Part shown: one piece after another, positions 24,532 through 33,631 of the stretch
Layout of the letters: each line of letters starts with the position of its first letter
Numbering within the stretch: the first letter of the stretch is position 1
Assembly (NCBI RefSeq): GCF_009663395.1
Contig: NZ_QKNW01000001.1
Location: 558,001 to 622,000, forward strand
Length of the DNA stretch: 64,000 nucleotides
Direction: 5' to 3'
Origin: Halosegnis longus
Lineage (GTDB): Archaea; Halobacteriota; Halobacteria; Halobacteriales; Haloarculaceae
Translations under genes and position numbers: made by a program
The notes under the pieces: generated by a model
Seen by the model: only the letters and a program-made list of their open reading frames with translations
What the model was told of the DNA's origin: nothing
The model's database searches: none

Positions 24532-25446
24532 ATGGCGGAATGTGACGTGTGTGGCAAGCATATCGACATGCCCTACGAGTGTCGCCGCTGTGGCGGTAAC
24601 TTCTGTGCGGAACATCGCCTCCCCGAGAACCACTCCTGTCCAGGCCTGAACGAGTGGAACGACCCGGAGGGCGTCTTCGAGTCCGACATGGATGACAAAC
24701 AGACCGGGCGGGCCGGCAGTGGCATCTTCGATTCGCTCTCCTCTGGTGGTGGTCTCCTCTCCTACTTCGACGGCAACGTCTCGTATCTGTTCTTGGGTAT
24801 CATGGTCGTCGTCTTCGCGTTCCAGTACATGATTTACCCGCTGCTCGGCTTCGAGGCGGTGTTCAGTGACGTGTGGCGTGCGAGCTTCGTTCTGACGGCA
24901 GAGCACCCGGAGTACGTCTGGACGTGGCTCACCTCGGTGTTCTCACACGGTGGCTTTACTCACCTGTTCGGGAACGGCATCGCGCTGTTCTTCTTCGGGC
25001 CCATCGTCGAGCGGTACATCGGCTCGAAGCGGTTCACCGCGCTGTTTCTCGCCTCGGGCGTTCTCGCCGGGCTCGGCCAGATTGCACTCGGACTCGCAGT
25101 CGGTGACTTCACCGGCGTGCTCGGAGCCAGTGGTGCCATCATGGCCATCATGGCGCTGCTCACGGTTCTGAACCCGGATATCAAGGTGTTGTTGTTCTTC
25201 TTCATCCCGATGCCGATTTGGGGGCTGACGCTCGGCTACGCACTCATCTCGGTGTTCGGTGCGTTCGGCACGTTCGGCGGCGGTATCGCACACATGGCAC
25301 ACCTGCTCGGTCTCGTCGTCGGCTTCGTGTACGGCAAACGCATCGAGGATGAGGTGTCGCTGCCGAACCAGTTCCAGTTCGGCGGCGGCGGTGGCGGCGG
25401 CATGGGCGGCATGGGTGGCGGTGGCGGCGGTCGCCGACGGTTCTGA
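24532..25446 (+). CDS. Rhomboid intramembrane serine protease with AN1-type zinc finger
   Basis: A 304-residue protein. Residues 1-45 form an AN1-like zinc finger (CDVCGKHIDMPYECRRCGG then FCAEHRLPENHSCPG). Six to seven membrane segments follow, with THLFGNGIALFFFGPIVERY (oxyanion Asn), GASGA (catalytic Ser) and GGIAHMAHLLG (catalytic His), so the protease dyad is complete. The tail is Gly/Met-rich. Haloarchaeal rhomboids of this layout have been linked to cell-surface glycoprotein processing. ATG 24532 gives the zinc finger start. Its TGA overlaps the endonuclease V ATG by one base. Confidence 0.93.
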   Translation: MAECDVCGKHIDMPYECRRCGGNFCAEHRLPENHSCPGLNEWNDPEGVFESDMDDKQTGRAGSGIFDSLSSGGGLLSYFDGNVSYLFLGIMVVVFAFQYMIYPLLGFEAVFSDVWRASFVLTAEHPEYVWTWLTSVFSHGGFTHLFGNGIALFFFGPIVERYIGSKRFTALFLASGVLAGLGQIALGLAVGDFTGVLGASGAIMAIMALLTVLNPDIKVLLFFFIPMPIWGLTLGYALISVFGAFGTFGGGIAHMAHLLGLVVGFVYGKRIEDEVSLPNQFQFGGGGGGGMGGMGGGGGGRRRF

Positions 25447-26186
25447 TGGACTTCGCGCCCGACCCCGCCCTCTCGCGTTCGGAGATGGAGTCGCTCCAAC
25501 GCGAGATTGCGGCCGCGGCTACCTTCACGGACGACATCGACTTCACCCCCGAGGACGTGCGCGACGGCGACGCACTCGTCGCCGGCGTCGACCAGGCGTT
25601 CCTCCTCGATGAGGACCCCGAGCGAGCACTCTCGGCCGTCGTCGTCGCACGCGGCGGCGAAGTAATCGAACGCACCCACGCCGTGACGGAGCTGTCGATA
25701 CCGTACATCCCTGGTCTGCTCGCCTTTCGGGAGGGCGGACCGATTCTCGCCGCACTCGACACGCTCGAGTCCGACCCGGACCTGTTCCTGTTCGACGGCT
25801 CGGGGCGTATCCACTACCGCGAGGCCGGACTCGCCACACACGTCGGCGTCATCACCAACACACCGAGCGTCGGGGTCGCGAAGAGCCTGCTGTGTGGAGA
25901 ACCGCGCGCGTCCGTCGACGGACTGGCCGAAGGAGAGCGCGTCGCCATCGACGGCGACGACCAGATGCCGACCGACGAAGTGGTCGGCTACGCCTACCAG
26001 AGTCGGCAGTTCGACTCCGGGCGCATCAATCCGCTCTACATCTCGCCGGGCCACCGCGTGAGCGCCGAGACCGCGGTGGAGTTCGTCGCCGCCTGCGGCG
26101 GGGAGTACAAGCTCCCGGAGCCGACGCGGCAGGCAGACGCCTACGCCGACGAGAAGAAACAGGAGTACGCAGATACAAACGCCTAA
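25446..26186 (+). CDS. nfi: Endonuclease V
   Basis: A 246-residue deoxyinosine 3' endonuclease, which cleaves near deaminated adenine. Family motifs are VAGVDQAF (first metal Asp), SIPYIPGLLAFREGGPIL (wedge region), LFLFDGSGRIHYREAGLATH (second Asp; most family members have DGHG here) and PSVGVAKSLL. The DGSG variant changes the usual His but keeps the metal Asp. It overlaps the rhomboid gene by one base, implying coupled translation even though no functional link is known. Confidence 0.93.
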   Translation: MDFAPDPALSRSEMESLQREIAAAATFTDDIDFTPEDVRDGDALVAGVDQAFLLDEDPERALSAVVVARGGEVIERTHAVTELSIPYIPGLLAFREGGPILAALDTLESDPDLFLFDGSGRIHYREAGLATHVGVITNTPSVGVAKSLLCGEPRASVDGLAEGERVAIDGDDQMPTDEVVGYAYQSRQFDSGRINPLYISPGHRVSAETAVEFVAACGGEYKLPEPTRQADAYADEKKQEYADTNA

Positions 26187-26210
26187 CATCGGGGCGAGAG
26201 ACTGGCCCAT

Positions 26211-27032
26211 ATGGAACGCACCGCACTCGTGACGGGCTGTTCGTCCGGTATCGGGCGGGCGACGGCCAGAGCCTTCAGCGATGAGGGCTGGACCGTCTAC
26301 GCGACCGCACGCGAGGACGCCGACCTCGCCGACCTCGCCGGACTCGACACCGAGACGGCGACGCTCGACGTGACCAGCGACGACGACGTGGAGCGGGTCG
26401 TCGACCGCGTCATCGAGGAGACCGGCCGCGTCGACTGTCTCGTCAACAACGCCGGCTACGGCCAGTACGGCCCGCTGGAGGACGTGACGGCCGACCAGCT
26501 CACCGACCAACTCGACGTGAACGTCGTCGGCCCCCACCGGCTCGTGCGCGCCGTGCTCCCGCACATGCGCGCGGCCGAGGAGGGGACCATCGTCAACGTC
26601 TCGTCGGTCGCCGGCCGGGTCGCCCCGCCGGGTGCCGGCGCGTACGCCGCCTCGAAGTTCGCGCTCGAAGGCTACTCCGACACCCTGCGCAACGAGGTCG
26701 CCGGCCTCGGTATCGACGTGGCGCTCGTCGAACCGGGTCCGGTGGAGACGCCGTTCCGCGACCGCGTCGAGCAGGAACTCGACACGCTCGCGCGCACCGA
26801 CGACTACGAGTGGGTGTACGAGATGCAGGAGGACGCTGGCCTGCTCTCCGGGTCGGAGTCGCCGTTCGCCTCGACGCCCGAGGAGGTCGCCGCGACGATT
26901 CTGGAGGCCGGCGTCTCCACGAATCCGAACGCGCGGTACGCCGTCGGTGGCTTCGCGAAGGCTCTGCTGTTGGGTCGGTTCCTCCCCGATGGGCTCCGCG
27001 ACCGCGCCAGTGCGCTGTTCCGAAAGCTATGA
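26211..27032 (+). CDS. Short-chain dehydrogenase/reductase
   Basis: A 273-residue classical SDR. The cofactor motif TGCSSGIGRATA is at the N terminus, NNAGYGQYG follows the fourth strand, and the catalytic Ser-Tyr-Lys set is in NVSSVAGRV and YAASKFALEG. The acidic residues after strand two are not clear enough to decide NAD or NADP. The C-terminal extension resembles 17-beta-HSD- or retinol-dehydrogenase-like archaeal SDRs. Substrate is unknown. Its stop overlaps the next small membrane gene start (ATGA). Confidence 0.9.
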   Translation: MERTALVTGCSSGIGRATARAFSDEGWTVYATAREDADLADLAGLDTETATLDVTSDDDVERVVDRVIEETGRVDCLVNNAGYGQYGPLEDVTADQLTDQLDVNVVGPHRLVRAVLPHMRAAEEGTIVNVSSVAGRVAPPGAGAYAASKFALEGYSDTLRNEVAGLGIDVALVEPGPVETPFRDRVEQELDTLARTDDYEWVYEMQEDAGLLSGSESPFASTPEEVAATILEAGVSTNPNARYAVGGFAKALLLGRFLPDGLRDRASALFRKL

Positions 27033-27214
27033 ACACGGCAGTCACCGCGACGTACGCGATTCACGGGCTCGTCTGTGTCGTCTTACTCGGGCTTGCGGTC
27101 GGCAACTACCAGACGACCGGCGACCCGTTGAGTGCCGTGACGCCACTCCTGATGGCGTTGCTCGTCGCCGGGCTGGGCGTGACGGTGGGTCGGGTCGTCG
27201 CGAGACGAGACTAG
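27029..27214 (+). CDS. 61-residue two-span membrane protein
   Basis: A small protein coupled to the SDR by an ATGA overlap. It has two hydrophobic segments, YAIHGLVCVVLLGLAVG (residues ~9-25) and TPLLMALLVAGLGVTVGRVV (~38-57), and a short RRD tail. Codon use is like the neighbours. No family is recognised. It converges with the Get3-like gene, overlapping its stop by four bases. Confidence 0.7.
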   Translation: MNTAVTATYAIHGLVCVVLLGLAVGNYQTTGDPLSAVTPLLMALLVAGLGVTVGRVVARRD

Positions 27215-28251
27215 TCGAGACAGGCCGCGACGACGCGCAGCGGAGCCTCGCCGTGGACCTCCTGTGCGAACAGCGGGACGCGCTTCACGTCGTGGCCGCG
27301 GAACAGCTCTTGCGCCTCGGAGAGCGCGCTACGCTGGACCTCCCAGCGGCGCTGACAGAACTCACAGTTGTCGAGGTCGGGCGCGACAAACCACTCGGCG
27401 TCGGTGTCGGCCACGTCCGTGAGCGGCTGCATCACGCGGTTCACGACGACCGTTCCGACCGGGATACTGAACTCGTTTAGCTGCGAGACGAGCCGCTTCG
27501 ACTCGGTGACGCTCATCGATTCGGGAATCATGACGACGCGGAAATCCGTCTTCGCCGGGTCGGTGAGCACGGCGCGAAGCCGTTCGACCTTCGCGGAAAG
27601 TTCGCGCAAGCTCTCGACGCCTTGCTCCATCTCGGCCTCGCTCGGGCCGTCGCCGCCGAACATCCCCGTGATGGACCCCATCATGCCGGACATGCGCTCG
27701 CGCAGCGACAGCAGCTTCCCGACCATCGAGTCCATCACGTCCGGCAGTTCGAGCAGTCGGAGGGTGTGGCCCGTCGGCGCGGTGTCGACGACCACGCGGT
27801 CGAAGCGGTCGTCGTCCATGTACTGGAGGAGGAGTTGGAAGGCGGCCGCCTCGTCGGCACCGGGCATCGAGCCGGGCTGCATCGGATTCTCGCCGCCGAG
27901 CAGTCCGCCGAGTCCACCCATCCCACCCATGCCGCCAGCGCCGTCCGCGCCCGCGCCGGCGAAGGGACCGCCCTCCAGAGTGTCGGGGTCGATTTCCGCG
28001 CCGTACAGGGGATACTCGTCGTCGATACGCCCCGGCGTGGCGGGCACCTCACGGCCGAGCGCGTCCGACAGAGAGTGGGCCGGGTCCGTCGAGACACACA
28101 GCGTAGCGGTCCCGTCACGCGCCGAGGAGAGTGCCGTCGCCGCGGCCATCGTCGTCTTGCCGACGCCGCCTTTGCCCCCGTAGAGGACGTACTCAGGGGC
28201 GTCGACCGTCGGCGTCACCGACTCGACCGCCTCAACGTCGATTTCGCTCAT
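27211..28251 (-). CDS. ArsA/Get3-family ATPase
   Basis: A 346-residue single-domain Get3/ArsA ATPase. The deviant Walker A reads YGGKGGVGKTTMAAATA (residues ~24-40) and the second switch DTAPTGHTLRLLELP. Residues ~95-118 are a Gly/Met-rich insert, and a methionine-rich stretch (RMSGMMGSITGMFGGDG) sits where TRC40/Get3 proteins bind tail-anchored substrates. A CEFC pair near residue 296 could bind zinc at the dimer interface. These features favour a Get3-type targeting factor over an arsenite pump. ATG 28251 is the start, in agreement with MSEIDVEAVESV. Confidence 0.88.
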   Translation of the reverse strand: MSEIDVEAVESVTPTVDAPEYVLYGGKGGVGKTTMAAATALSSARDGTATLCVSTDPAHSLSDALGREVPATPGRIDDEYPLYGAEIDPDTLEGGPFAGAGADGAGGMGGMGGLGGLLGGENPMQPGSMPGADEAAAFQLLLQYMDDDRFDRVVVDTAPTGHTLRLLELPDVMDSMVGKLLSLRERMSGMMGSITGMFGGDGPSEAEMEQGVESLRELSAKVERLRAVLTDPAKTDFRVVMIPESMSVTESKRLVSQLNEFSIPVGTVVVNRVMQPLTDVADTDAEWFVAPDLDNCEFCQRRWEVQRSALSEAQELFRGHDVKRVPLFAQEVHGEAPLRVVAACLD

Positions 28252-28338
28252 ACTCGCGGTCGGTCGCCGCGGGACATGGGCCTTGTCCATCGGACGCGGG
28301 GCCGGCACGGTTTTGGTGCCGGCCACGTCAGGTCGAGT

Positions 28339-29712
28339 ATGGACAGCGGCGACGAGTTCGACTTCGAGCACCTCCCCACGTCGGGACAGTCGTTCGAGAA
28401 CGCGCTCGCGAAGGCGCGCTCCGGCGACCGTCTCAGCGTCGACGACGCCATCGAACTGTTCACAACCGGCTCGGCCACCGAAGGCATCGACCCGCGCCGG
28501 AAAGAACAGGTGCTCGAAGCCGCAGACAACCGCCGCCGCGAGACGGTCGGCGAGGAGGTCACCTTCGTCGCCAACCTCAACAACAACGTCACCACCGCCT
28601 GCAACACCGGCTGTCTGTTCTGTAACTTCAAGGACACCGCCGCGAACTTCGAGGCGGACTCCGATGTCGACCACGTCGGCTTCACGAAGACGCCGGCCGA
28701 GTCACGCGCCGCCGTCGAAGCCGCTCTCGACCGGGGCGTCTACGAGGTCACCTCCGTCTCCGGACTCCATCCGGCCTTCGCCCTGAACGAGGAACACCAC
28801 GAGATTCTCCAGACGTACGAGAACCCCGACAGCGAGGTGAACTACAAGCCGCCGGAACGCTACGACACCGACCCCGGCACCTACGTCGAGCAGATGGAAG
28901 CGATGAGCGTCGGCGGCGCACACCTCCACTCGATGACGCCCGAGGAGGTGTACCACGCCGTCCGCGGGACGGAGTGGAGCTACGCCGACGCCTACGCCGA
29001 ACTCAAGCGGGCGGGACTCGCCTCCGCGCCCGGCACCGCAGCCGAAATCCTCGTCGACGAGGTGCGCGAGATACTCTGTCCGGGAAAGATGGATACCGGG
29101 GCGTGGCTCGACGCCATGGAGGGGGCCGACGACGCCGGTCTCTCGACGACGGCCACTATCATGTACGGCCACATCGAGAACGAGGCGCACCGCGCGCTCC
29201 ACCTGAAGCGCGTGCGCGACCTGCAGGACCGGACGGGCAACATCACCGAGTTCGTCCCGCTGTCGTTCGTCCACGAGACGACGCCCCTGTACGAGCGCGG
29301 CATCGTCGACGGGGGAGCGTCCACCAGCGAGGACGAGCTGATGATTGCCGTCTCGCGACTGTTCCTCGACAACATCGACCACATCCAGTCGTCGTGGGTG
29401 AAGTACGGCGACACGCAGGGGCTGAAGATGCTCTCGTGTGGCGCGGACGACTTCATGGGGACGATTCTCTCCGAGGAGATTACGAAACGCGCGGGCGGCG
29501 ACCACGGGGAGTTCCGGTCGTTCGGCGACTACGCGGAGATGATTCGCGCCGTCGGCCGAACGCCCGTCGAGCGGTCGACGGATTACGAGCAGCGCCGGCG
29601 ACTCCCGGAGACGGGACCGTACGGGCCGAAACTCGGCCCGCGCGCCGACGGGACGCCGATACTCGACACCGGAAGCGCCGCTGCGGCGTCGGGCGCAAAC
29701 GCGGACGACTGA
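28339..29712 (+). CDS. cofH: F420 FO synthase subunit 2
   Basis: A 457-residue radical SAM enzyme. CofH condenses the tyrosine-derived radical with 5-amino-6-ribitylaminouracil in FO formation, the deazaflavin core of coenzyme F420. The cluster motif CNTGCLFCNF lies near residue 92. YEVTSVSGLHPAFALNEEH and GGAHLHSMTPEEVYH are typical of the CofH branch. The N-terminal ~60 and C-terminal ~40 residues extend beyond the core. It faces cofG tail-to-tail, 99 bp apart, and is divergent from the Get3 gene. Confidence 0.95.
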   Translation: MDSGDEFDFEHLPTSGQSFENALAKARSGDRLSVDDAIELFTTGSATEGIDPRRKEQVLEAADNRRRETVGEEVTFVANLNNNVTTACNTGCLFCNFKDTAANFEADSDVDHVGFTKTPAESRAAVEAALDRGVYEVTSVSGLHPAFALNEEHHEILQTYENPDSEVNYKPPERYDTDPGTYVEQMEAMSVGGAHLHSMTPEEVYHAVRGTEWSYADAYAELKRAGLASAPGTAAEILVDEVREILCPGKMDTGAWLDAMEGADDAGLSTTATIMYGHIENEAHRALHLKRVRDLQDRTGNITEFVPLSFVHETTPLYERGIVDGGASTSEDELMIAVSRLFLDNIDHIQSSWVKYGDTQGLKMLSCGADDFMGTILSEEITKRAGGDHGEFRSFGDYAEMIRAVGRTPVERSTDYEQRRRLPETGPYGPKLGPRADGTPILDTGSAAAASGANADD

Positions 29713-29811
29713 TTATATACCATCCCGCGCCAGCCGGCGCGTGTAACGGGGTCGACTCGTGCGCGCCGAGGCGGGTGTGTGACCGACCGCACGAGAAGGC
29801 GAGGTCGCCTG

Positions 29812-30897
29812 TTAGCTACTGAGAACGGACCGATAGCGGTCGCCGGCGGAAGTGTCGGCAGCGAGTGCCGACTCGATGCGAGGAGAGAGCCAGCCGTCGT
29901 CGATGAACCGCTCGTACACCGGGAGCCGCTCGCGGAGTGGGACACCGCCAGCGTCGGCCACGGATTCGAGTTCACGCAGCGCCGGCCACGCGTAGTCGGG
30001 GTTGATGTGGTCGTCGGTCACCGGGGAGACGCCGCCGAGGTCGTCGATGCCGCAGTCGAGGAGCTTCGCGACCGGCGCGAGGTTCGGCGGCGACTGAACG
30101 CTCACTTCCTCGGGGAGACACGCCCGCGCCATCGCGGTCGTCTCGCGCATGATATCGAGCGCGGGCGCGGGGTCCGTCCACCGCTCGTTGGGCGTCACCG
30201 GCTGGACGATTATCTCCTGGATGTGGCCGTACTGCTCGTGGAGGTCACGAATCGCCAGCAGACTCTCCGCGCGGTCGCGGCGCGTCTCCCCGATGCCGAC
30301 GAGGATACCCGTCGTGAACGGCACGCCCAGTTCCCCGGCCACGCGGAGGGTGTTGAGCCGCTGGCCCGGCGATTTCGCGCGCGGGCCGCCGTGTGCCTGC
30401 ACGTCTGCCGTCGTCTCCAACATCACGCCCATCGAGGCGTTCAGGTCCGCGACCAGCCCCATCTGCTCGTAGGTCTGGTCGCCGGGGTTCGCGTGCGGAA
30501 GCAGGCCGGCGTCGAGTGCCACCTCGCAGGCGGCGCGCAGATACGCGTGGATTGAGTCGTACCCCCACGCGTCGAGCTGGTCGTGAATCTCGGTGTAGCG
30601 GTCGTCGGGGTCGTCGCCGAAGGTGAACAGCGCCTCGGTACAGCCGGCATCGGCTCCCCGTTCACAGATGTCGCGCACCTCCTCCAGCGACAACAGCGTC
30701 GCCTGCCCGGGGGCGTCGTAGTAGGTGCAGTAGGTGCAGGTGTAGCGACACGCCGTCGTCAGCGGAACGAACACGTTGCGCGCAAAGGTGAGTTCGTCGG
30801 CGCTCGCCACGTCGTCCGGCGTCGTCGCGAGCAGCGACTCGACCGCCGTCGGGTCGATATCGACCGTCACGTCGTACTCGTTGAGGCCGGAAATCAC
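29812..30897 (-). CDS. cofG: F420 FO synthase subunit 1
   Basis: A 361-residue radical SAM enzyme, the partner of CofH in making FO. The cluster motif is CRYTCTYCTYY (residues ~47-57). Further hallmarks are TFGDDPDDRYTEI, HANPGDQTYEQMG and GILVGIGETRRDR. I chose GTG 30897 (VISGLNEYDVTVD); an in-frame TTG lies 27 bp upstream. A 189-bp gap separates it from cofC, so it probably has its own promoter. Confidence 0.95.
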   Translation of the reverse strand: MISGLNEYDVTVDIDPTAVESLLATTPDDVASADELTFARNVFVPLTTACRYTCTYCTYYDAPGQATLLSLEEVRDICERGADAGCTEALFTFGDDPDDRYTEIHDQLDAWGYDSIHAYLRAACEVALDAGLLPHANPGDQTYEQMGLVADLNASMGVMLETTADVQAHGGPRAKSPGQRLNTLRVAGELGVPFTTGILVGIGETRRDRAESLLAIRDLHEQYGHIQEIIVQPVTPNERWTDPAPALDIMRETTAMARACLPEEVSVQSPPNLAPVAKLLDCGIDDLGGVSPVTDDHINPDYAWPALRELESVADAGGVPLRERLPVYERFIDDGWLSPRIESALAADTSAGDRYRSVLSS

Positions 30898-31086
30898 GAC
30901 AGATAGTGACGCCTCTGTGAGCAAAAGTGTGCGGATGCGCGCGAAACGAGGAAATGGACGCGCCGAGCCAGTGACAGTCAGGGTGCCCTCGACCGGCAGT
31001 TCCGGATCGGCGCGACCAGCGCGAGCGGGACTCGCGCACTCACTGGTACGGAGTGCTACGGTAAAATGGTTACTCCCTACGTGATA

Positions 31087-31695
31087 TCAATCCCGCCCGT
31101 CCCGACGAAATCGCGTGCGTCCGTCGGTGGTCTCGACTCGCCCGCCGTGCTCGCGGAGCCAGCCTGTTGTCTTCCCGTCACCGTGCAGGAGCACCTCGAC
31201 GAGGTCGGCCGGCTCGTCGATATCGACGCCGAGCCGGTAGGAGTCGACCGTCGACACCGTCGCGCCGACGGCGCGGGCGCGCTCGCGGTGGTCTCGCACC
31301 GAGACGCCGTGGTAGTCGGTCTCGAACTCCGGGTGGCGCACGACGAGCGCGTTGGTCCCGCCGCCGAGTCCGGGCGCGACGACCACGTCCCCCTCGGTGT
31401 CGAGGAGCCGCGTAATCGTCTCGCCGCGCACGAGCGGCAGGTCCGCCATCACGACCGCGGTCGGCCCCTCTCCGAGTCGCGCGTTCACCGCCGTCGTGAG
31501 CGGCCGGTCGTCGACTCGCGTCGGCGCGGCCGCGTCGACGGGTGCGTTCGCAACGACGACCGGCTCGTGGTCGGAAAGCGCCGCGAGCACGTCGTCAAGC
31601 ATCGCCTCGGCGAGGTCGCGGCGCTCTGAGGGCGAGAACACGGACGAAAGGCGGCTCTTCGGGTCTCTCGCCCCGAACGGGACGAGCACGCGCAT
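31087..31695 (-). CDS. cofC: 2-phospho-L-lactate guanylyltransferase
   Basis: A 202-residue nucleotidyltransferase of F420 biosynthesis that activates phospholactate (or a related phospho-acid) with GTP for transfer to FO. It opens MRVLVPFGARDPKSRLSSVF and has AVVMADLPLVRGETI, GDVVVAPGLGGGTNALVV and YRLGVDIDEPADL. Its ATG directly abuts the stop of the membrane-anchored protein gene (31696), placing it as the third gene of a cetZ-led run. Confidence 0.94.
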   Translation of the reverse strand: MRVLVPFGARDPKSRLSSVFSPSERRDLAEAMLDDVLAALSDHEPVVVANAPVDAAAPTRVDDRPLTTAVNARLGEGPTAVVMADLPLVRGETITRLLDTEGDVVVAPGLGGGTNALVVRHPEFETDYHGVSVRDHRERARAVGATVSTVDSYRLGVDIDEPADLVEVLLHGDGKTTGWLREHGGRVETTDGRTRFRRDGRD

Positions 31696-32475
31696 CTATC
31701 CGAGCTTGTCGTAGCTGTCCTGCTGGGAGCGCCAGTAGGCGACGCCGCCGACGAGCAGGCCGATCACGACGAGTCCGGCGACCGCATACAGGATGAGCTG
31801 GTTGCGGTTCTCCGTGCTCTCATCCTGTCGGGCCTGCTGTTCGGCGTTGTTCGCGAACGTCACGGCGGAGCCGAACTCCTCGTTGTTGTACGCCTCGATG
31901 GCGTTTTCGAGCGTCGTCTGGGCCTCGTTTCCGGCGTTGGTCTCCTCAATCGTCTGTTGTGCGGTCTCGATTGCCTCGCGCGCCTCCTGTGAGTCGGGCG
32001 TGAAGTGGTGGACCGACGTGCTGGAGAGGGCTTGGCTCGTGCCGCCCGAGCGGACGAGTCGGAACTGCGCGAGCGTGTACGTCTCTTCGGGCTCGAACTG
32101 GTAGCTCTCGATTTCCGGGGTCGTTCCCCGCACCTCGACGGTGACGCTGTTCGTCTCCGCGGAGCCGGAGTCGATGTCGATGCTCGCGTCGAACTCGCCG
32201 CCGTCGTACGACTGCTGGTCGATTTGGTTACCCGCTTGGTTGTACTTCGTCACCGTCCACGTGACGCCCGTGAGATTCGTCTGTCCGTTGAGCGTCCACG
32301 ACTCGTAGTCGGTGTACAGTTCTGTGAAGGTGTAGGTAGCCGTCACTTCGGTGCCAACCTCGGACTCCTGTGGAACGCCGTCGCTAGCTGTCTCGACCGC
32401 CGCCACCGCACCGACGGCAATCGAGAGGACGACTAGCGCGGCGATGACCGCGCTAGAATAGCGGCTCAAGTTCAT
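31696..32475 (-). CDS. Secreted membrane-anchored protein next to CetZ
   Basis: A 259-residue protein. A signal peptide (SSAVIAALVVLSIAVGAVAA, residues ~7-26) is followed by a beta-rich, Thr/Ser-rich extracellular domain (~30-150), then an Ala/Glu/Gln-rich helical segment (about 160-218, EAREAIETAQQTIEETN), and a C-terminal transmembrane helix (LILYAVAGLVVIGLLVGGVA) with a short basic cytoplasmic tail. Its start overlaps the end of cetZ by 23 bp. It may be a surface partner of the cytoskeletal protein, an inference from gene order only. No family name is recognised. Confidence 0.82.
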   Translation of the reverse strand: MNLSRYSSAVIAALVVLSIAVGAVAAVETASDGVPQESEVGTEVTATYTFTELYTDYESWTLNGQTNLTGVTWTVTKYNQAGNQIDQQSYDGGEFDASIDIDSGSAETNSVTVEVRGTTPEIESYQFEPEETYTLAQFRLVRSGGTSQALSSTSVHHFTPDSQEAREAIETAQQTIEETNAGNEAQTTLENAIEAYNNEEFGSAVTFANNAEQQARQDESTENRNQLILYAVAGLVVIGLLVGGVAYWRSQQDSYDKLG

Positions 32476-33631
32476 CTTCGTCGTCTTCGACGAGTCCGTG
32501 TAAATTCTCTTCGCTCTCGTTTTTGATCTCCTCGATGTTGTCCTGTGCCTCGATTGCCACCTGCTGGAGCTGCTTGATGCGTGGCACGTCCGTCACGCCA
32601 GACAGCAGGATGACGCCGGCGACGAAGCCGGACTCCGAGACCGGGTAGTCGCCGCCCCGGACCTCCATCGAGCCGGTCTGCTCTTCGAGCCACTTCCGCC
32701 CCCGCTCTATCCCCTTCCGATTCAGGTACTTCGGCGGTCCGGACATGACGAGCAGCGCCCGCTCCGTCCCATCGATTTCACACGGGAGCGTGAGTCGCCC
32801 CAGCGCGGCCTTGCGCACGAGCGACGTGATGCGGTTCGTGGTGTTGGCAACGTCGAGGTCGTCCTCGTCGTCTCCGCCTTTAAACCGTGAGAGCAGTCCT
32901 CCGGAAGACTGCTTTTCCACCTCCTCGGCGGCGTACCCGACCGTCGAGACGCCGCCGCCAGAGAGCGTGTTGATGATCTCAGAGGAGTCGACGACGGACT
33001 CGGCGACCTCGCCGCCCGGCTCGATTTCGCCCGCGCCAAAGAGGATACCGAACCGCTTGACGATTTCCTCGTTGATTTCGTCGTAGCCGCTCTCGACGGA
33101 CTGGCCGGTCTTGCGCCAGGCGTCGTTGTCGAACACCATGAGGTTGTCAACCTCGCGGACGAACGTCTGGAACGAGCGGGCCGCGTTGAGCGTGTAGATA
33201 CCCCCCTCGTCTTGGCTCGGCAGGATACCGAGTCCGTAGACAGGTTCGGTGTAGATGCGCTGGAGATGCTTCGAGAGGACGGGCGCACCGCCCGAGCCGG
33301 TTCCGCCGCCGAGTCCCGCGAGCACGAGGAACGCGTCCACCTCGTGGACGGGAATCGAGTCGATTGCACCCTGCACCTCGTCGATGTCCTCCTCGGCAAT
33401 CTCGGCTCCGAGTTCGTTGTCGGCCCCGACGCCGTGGCCTTTCACTCGGGCCTGTCCGATGAGAACCCGGTTTTCCTCCGGGACGTGTTCGAGTCCCATG
33501 AGGTCGGCCTTCGCGCTGTTGACGGCGATGGCCGCTCGGACAATCTCGCTGCCCGAGCGTTTGTCGTACTCGAGGAACTTGTCGAGTACTTTCCCGCCGG
33601 CTTGCCCGAAGCCAATCATTGCGAGTTTCAT
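32453..33631 (-). CDS. cetZ: Tubulin-like cytoskeletal protein CetZ (CetZ1-like)
   Basis: A 392-residue GTPase of the archaeal CetZ group. The N terminus MKLAMIGFGQAGGKVLDKFL, the GTP-binding loop GGGTGSGGAPV (Ser-Gly-Gly in place of the FtsZ GTGAAP) and the T7 region around NLMVFDNDAWRKTG identify CetZ rather than FtsZ. CetZ1 controls cell shape and rod development in Haloferax. The C-terminal tail is acidic and ends EDELEPLF. It leads a run with the membrane-anchored protein and cofC. Confidence 0.94.
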   Translation of the reverse strand: MKLAMIGFGQAGGKVLDKFLEYDKRSGSEIVRAAIAVNSAKADLMGLEHVPEENRVLIGQARVKGHGVGADNELGAEIAEEDIDEVQGAIDSIPVHEVDAFLVLAGLGGGTGSGGAPVLSKHLQRIYTEPVYGLGILPSQDEGGIYTLNAARSFQTFVREVDNLMVFDNDAWRKTGQSVESGYDEINEEIVKRFGILFGAGEIEPGGEVAESVVDSSEIINTLSGGGVSTVGYAAEEVEKQSSGGLLSRFKGGDDEDDLDVANTTNRITSLVRKAALGRLTLPCEIDGTERALLVMSGPPKYLNRKGIERGRKWLEEQTGSMEVRGGDYPVSESGFVAGVILLSGVTDVPRIKQLQQVAIEAQDNIEEIKNESEENLHGLVEDDEDELEPLF

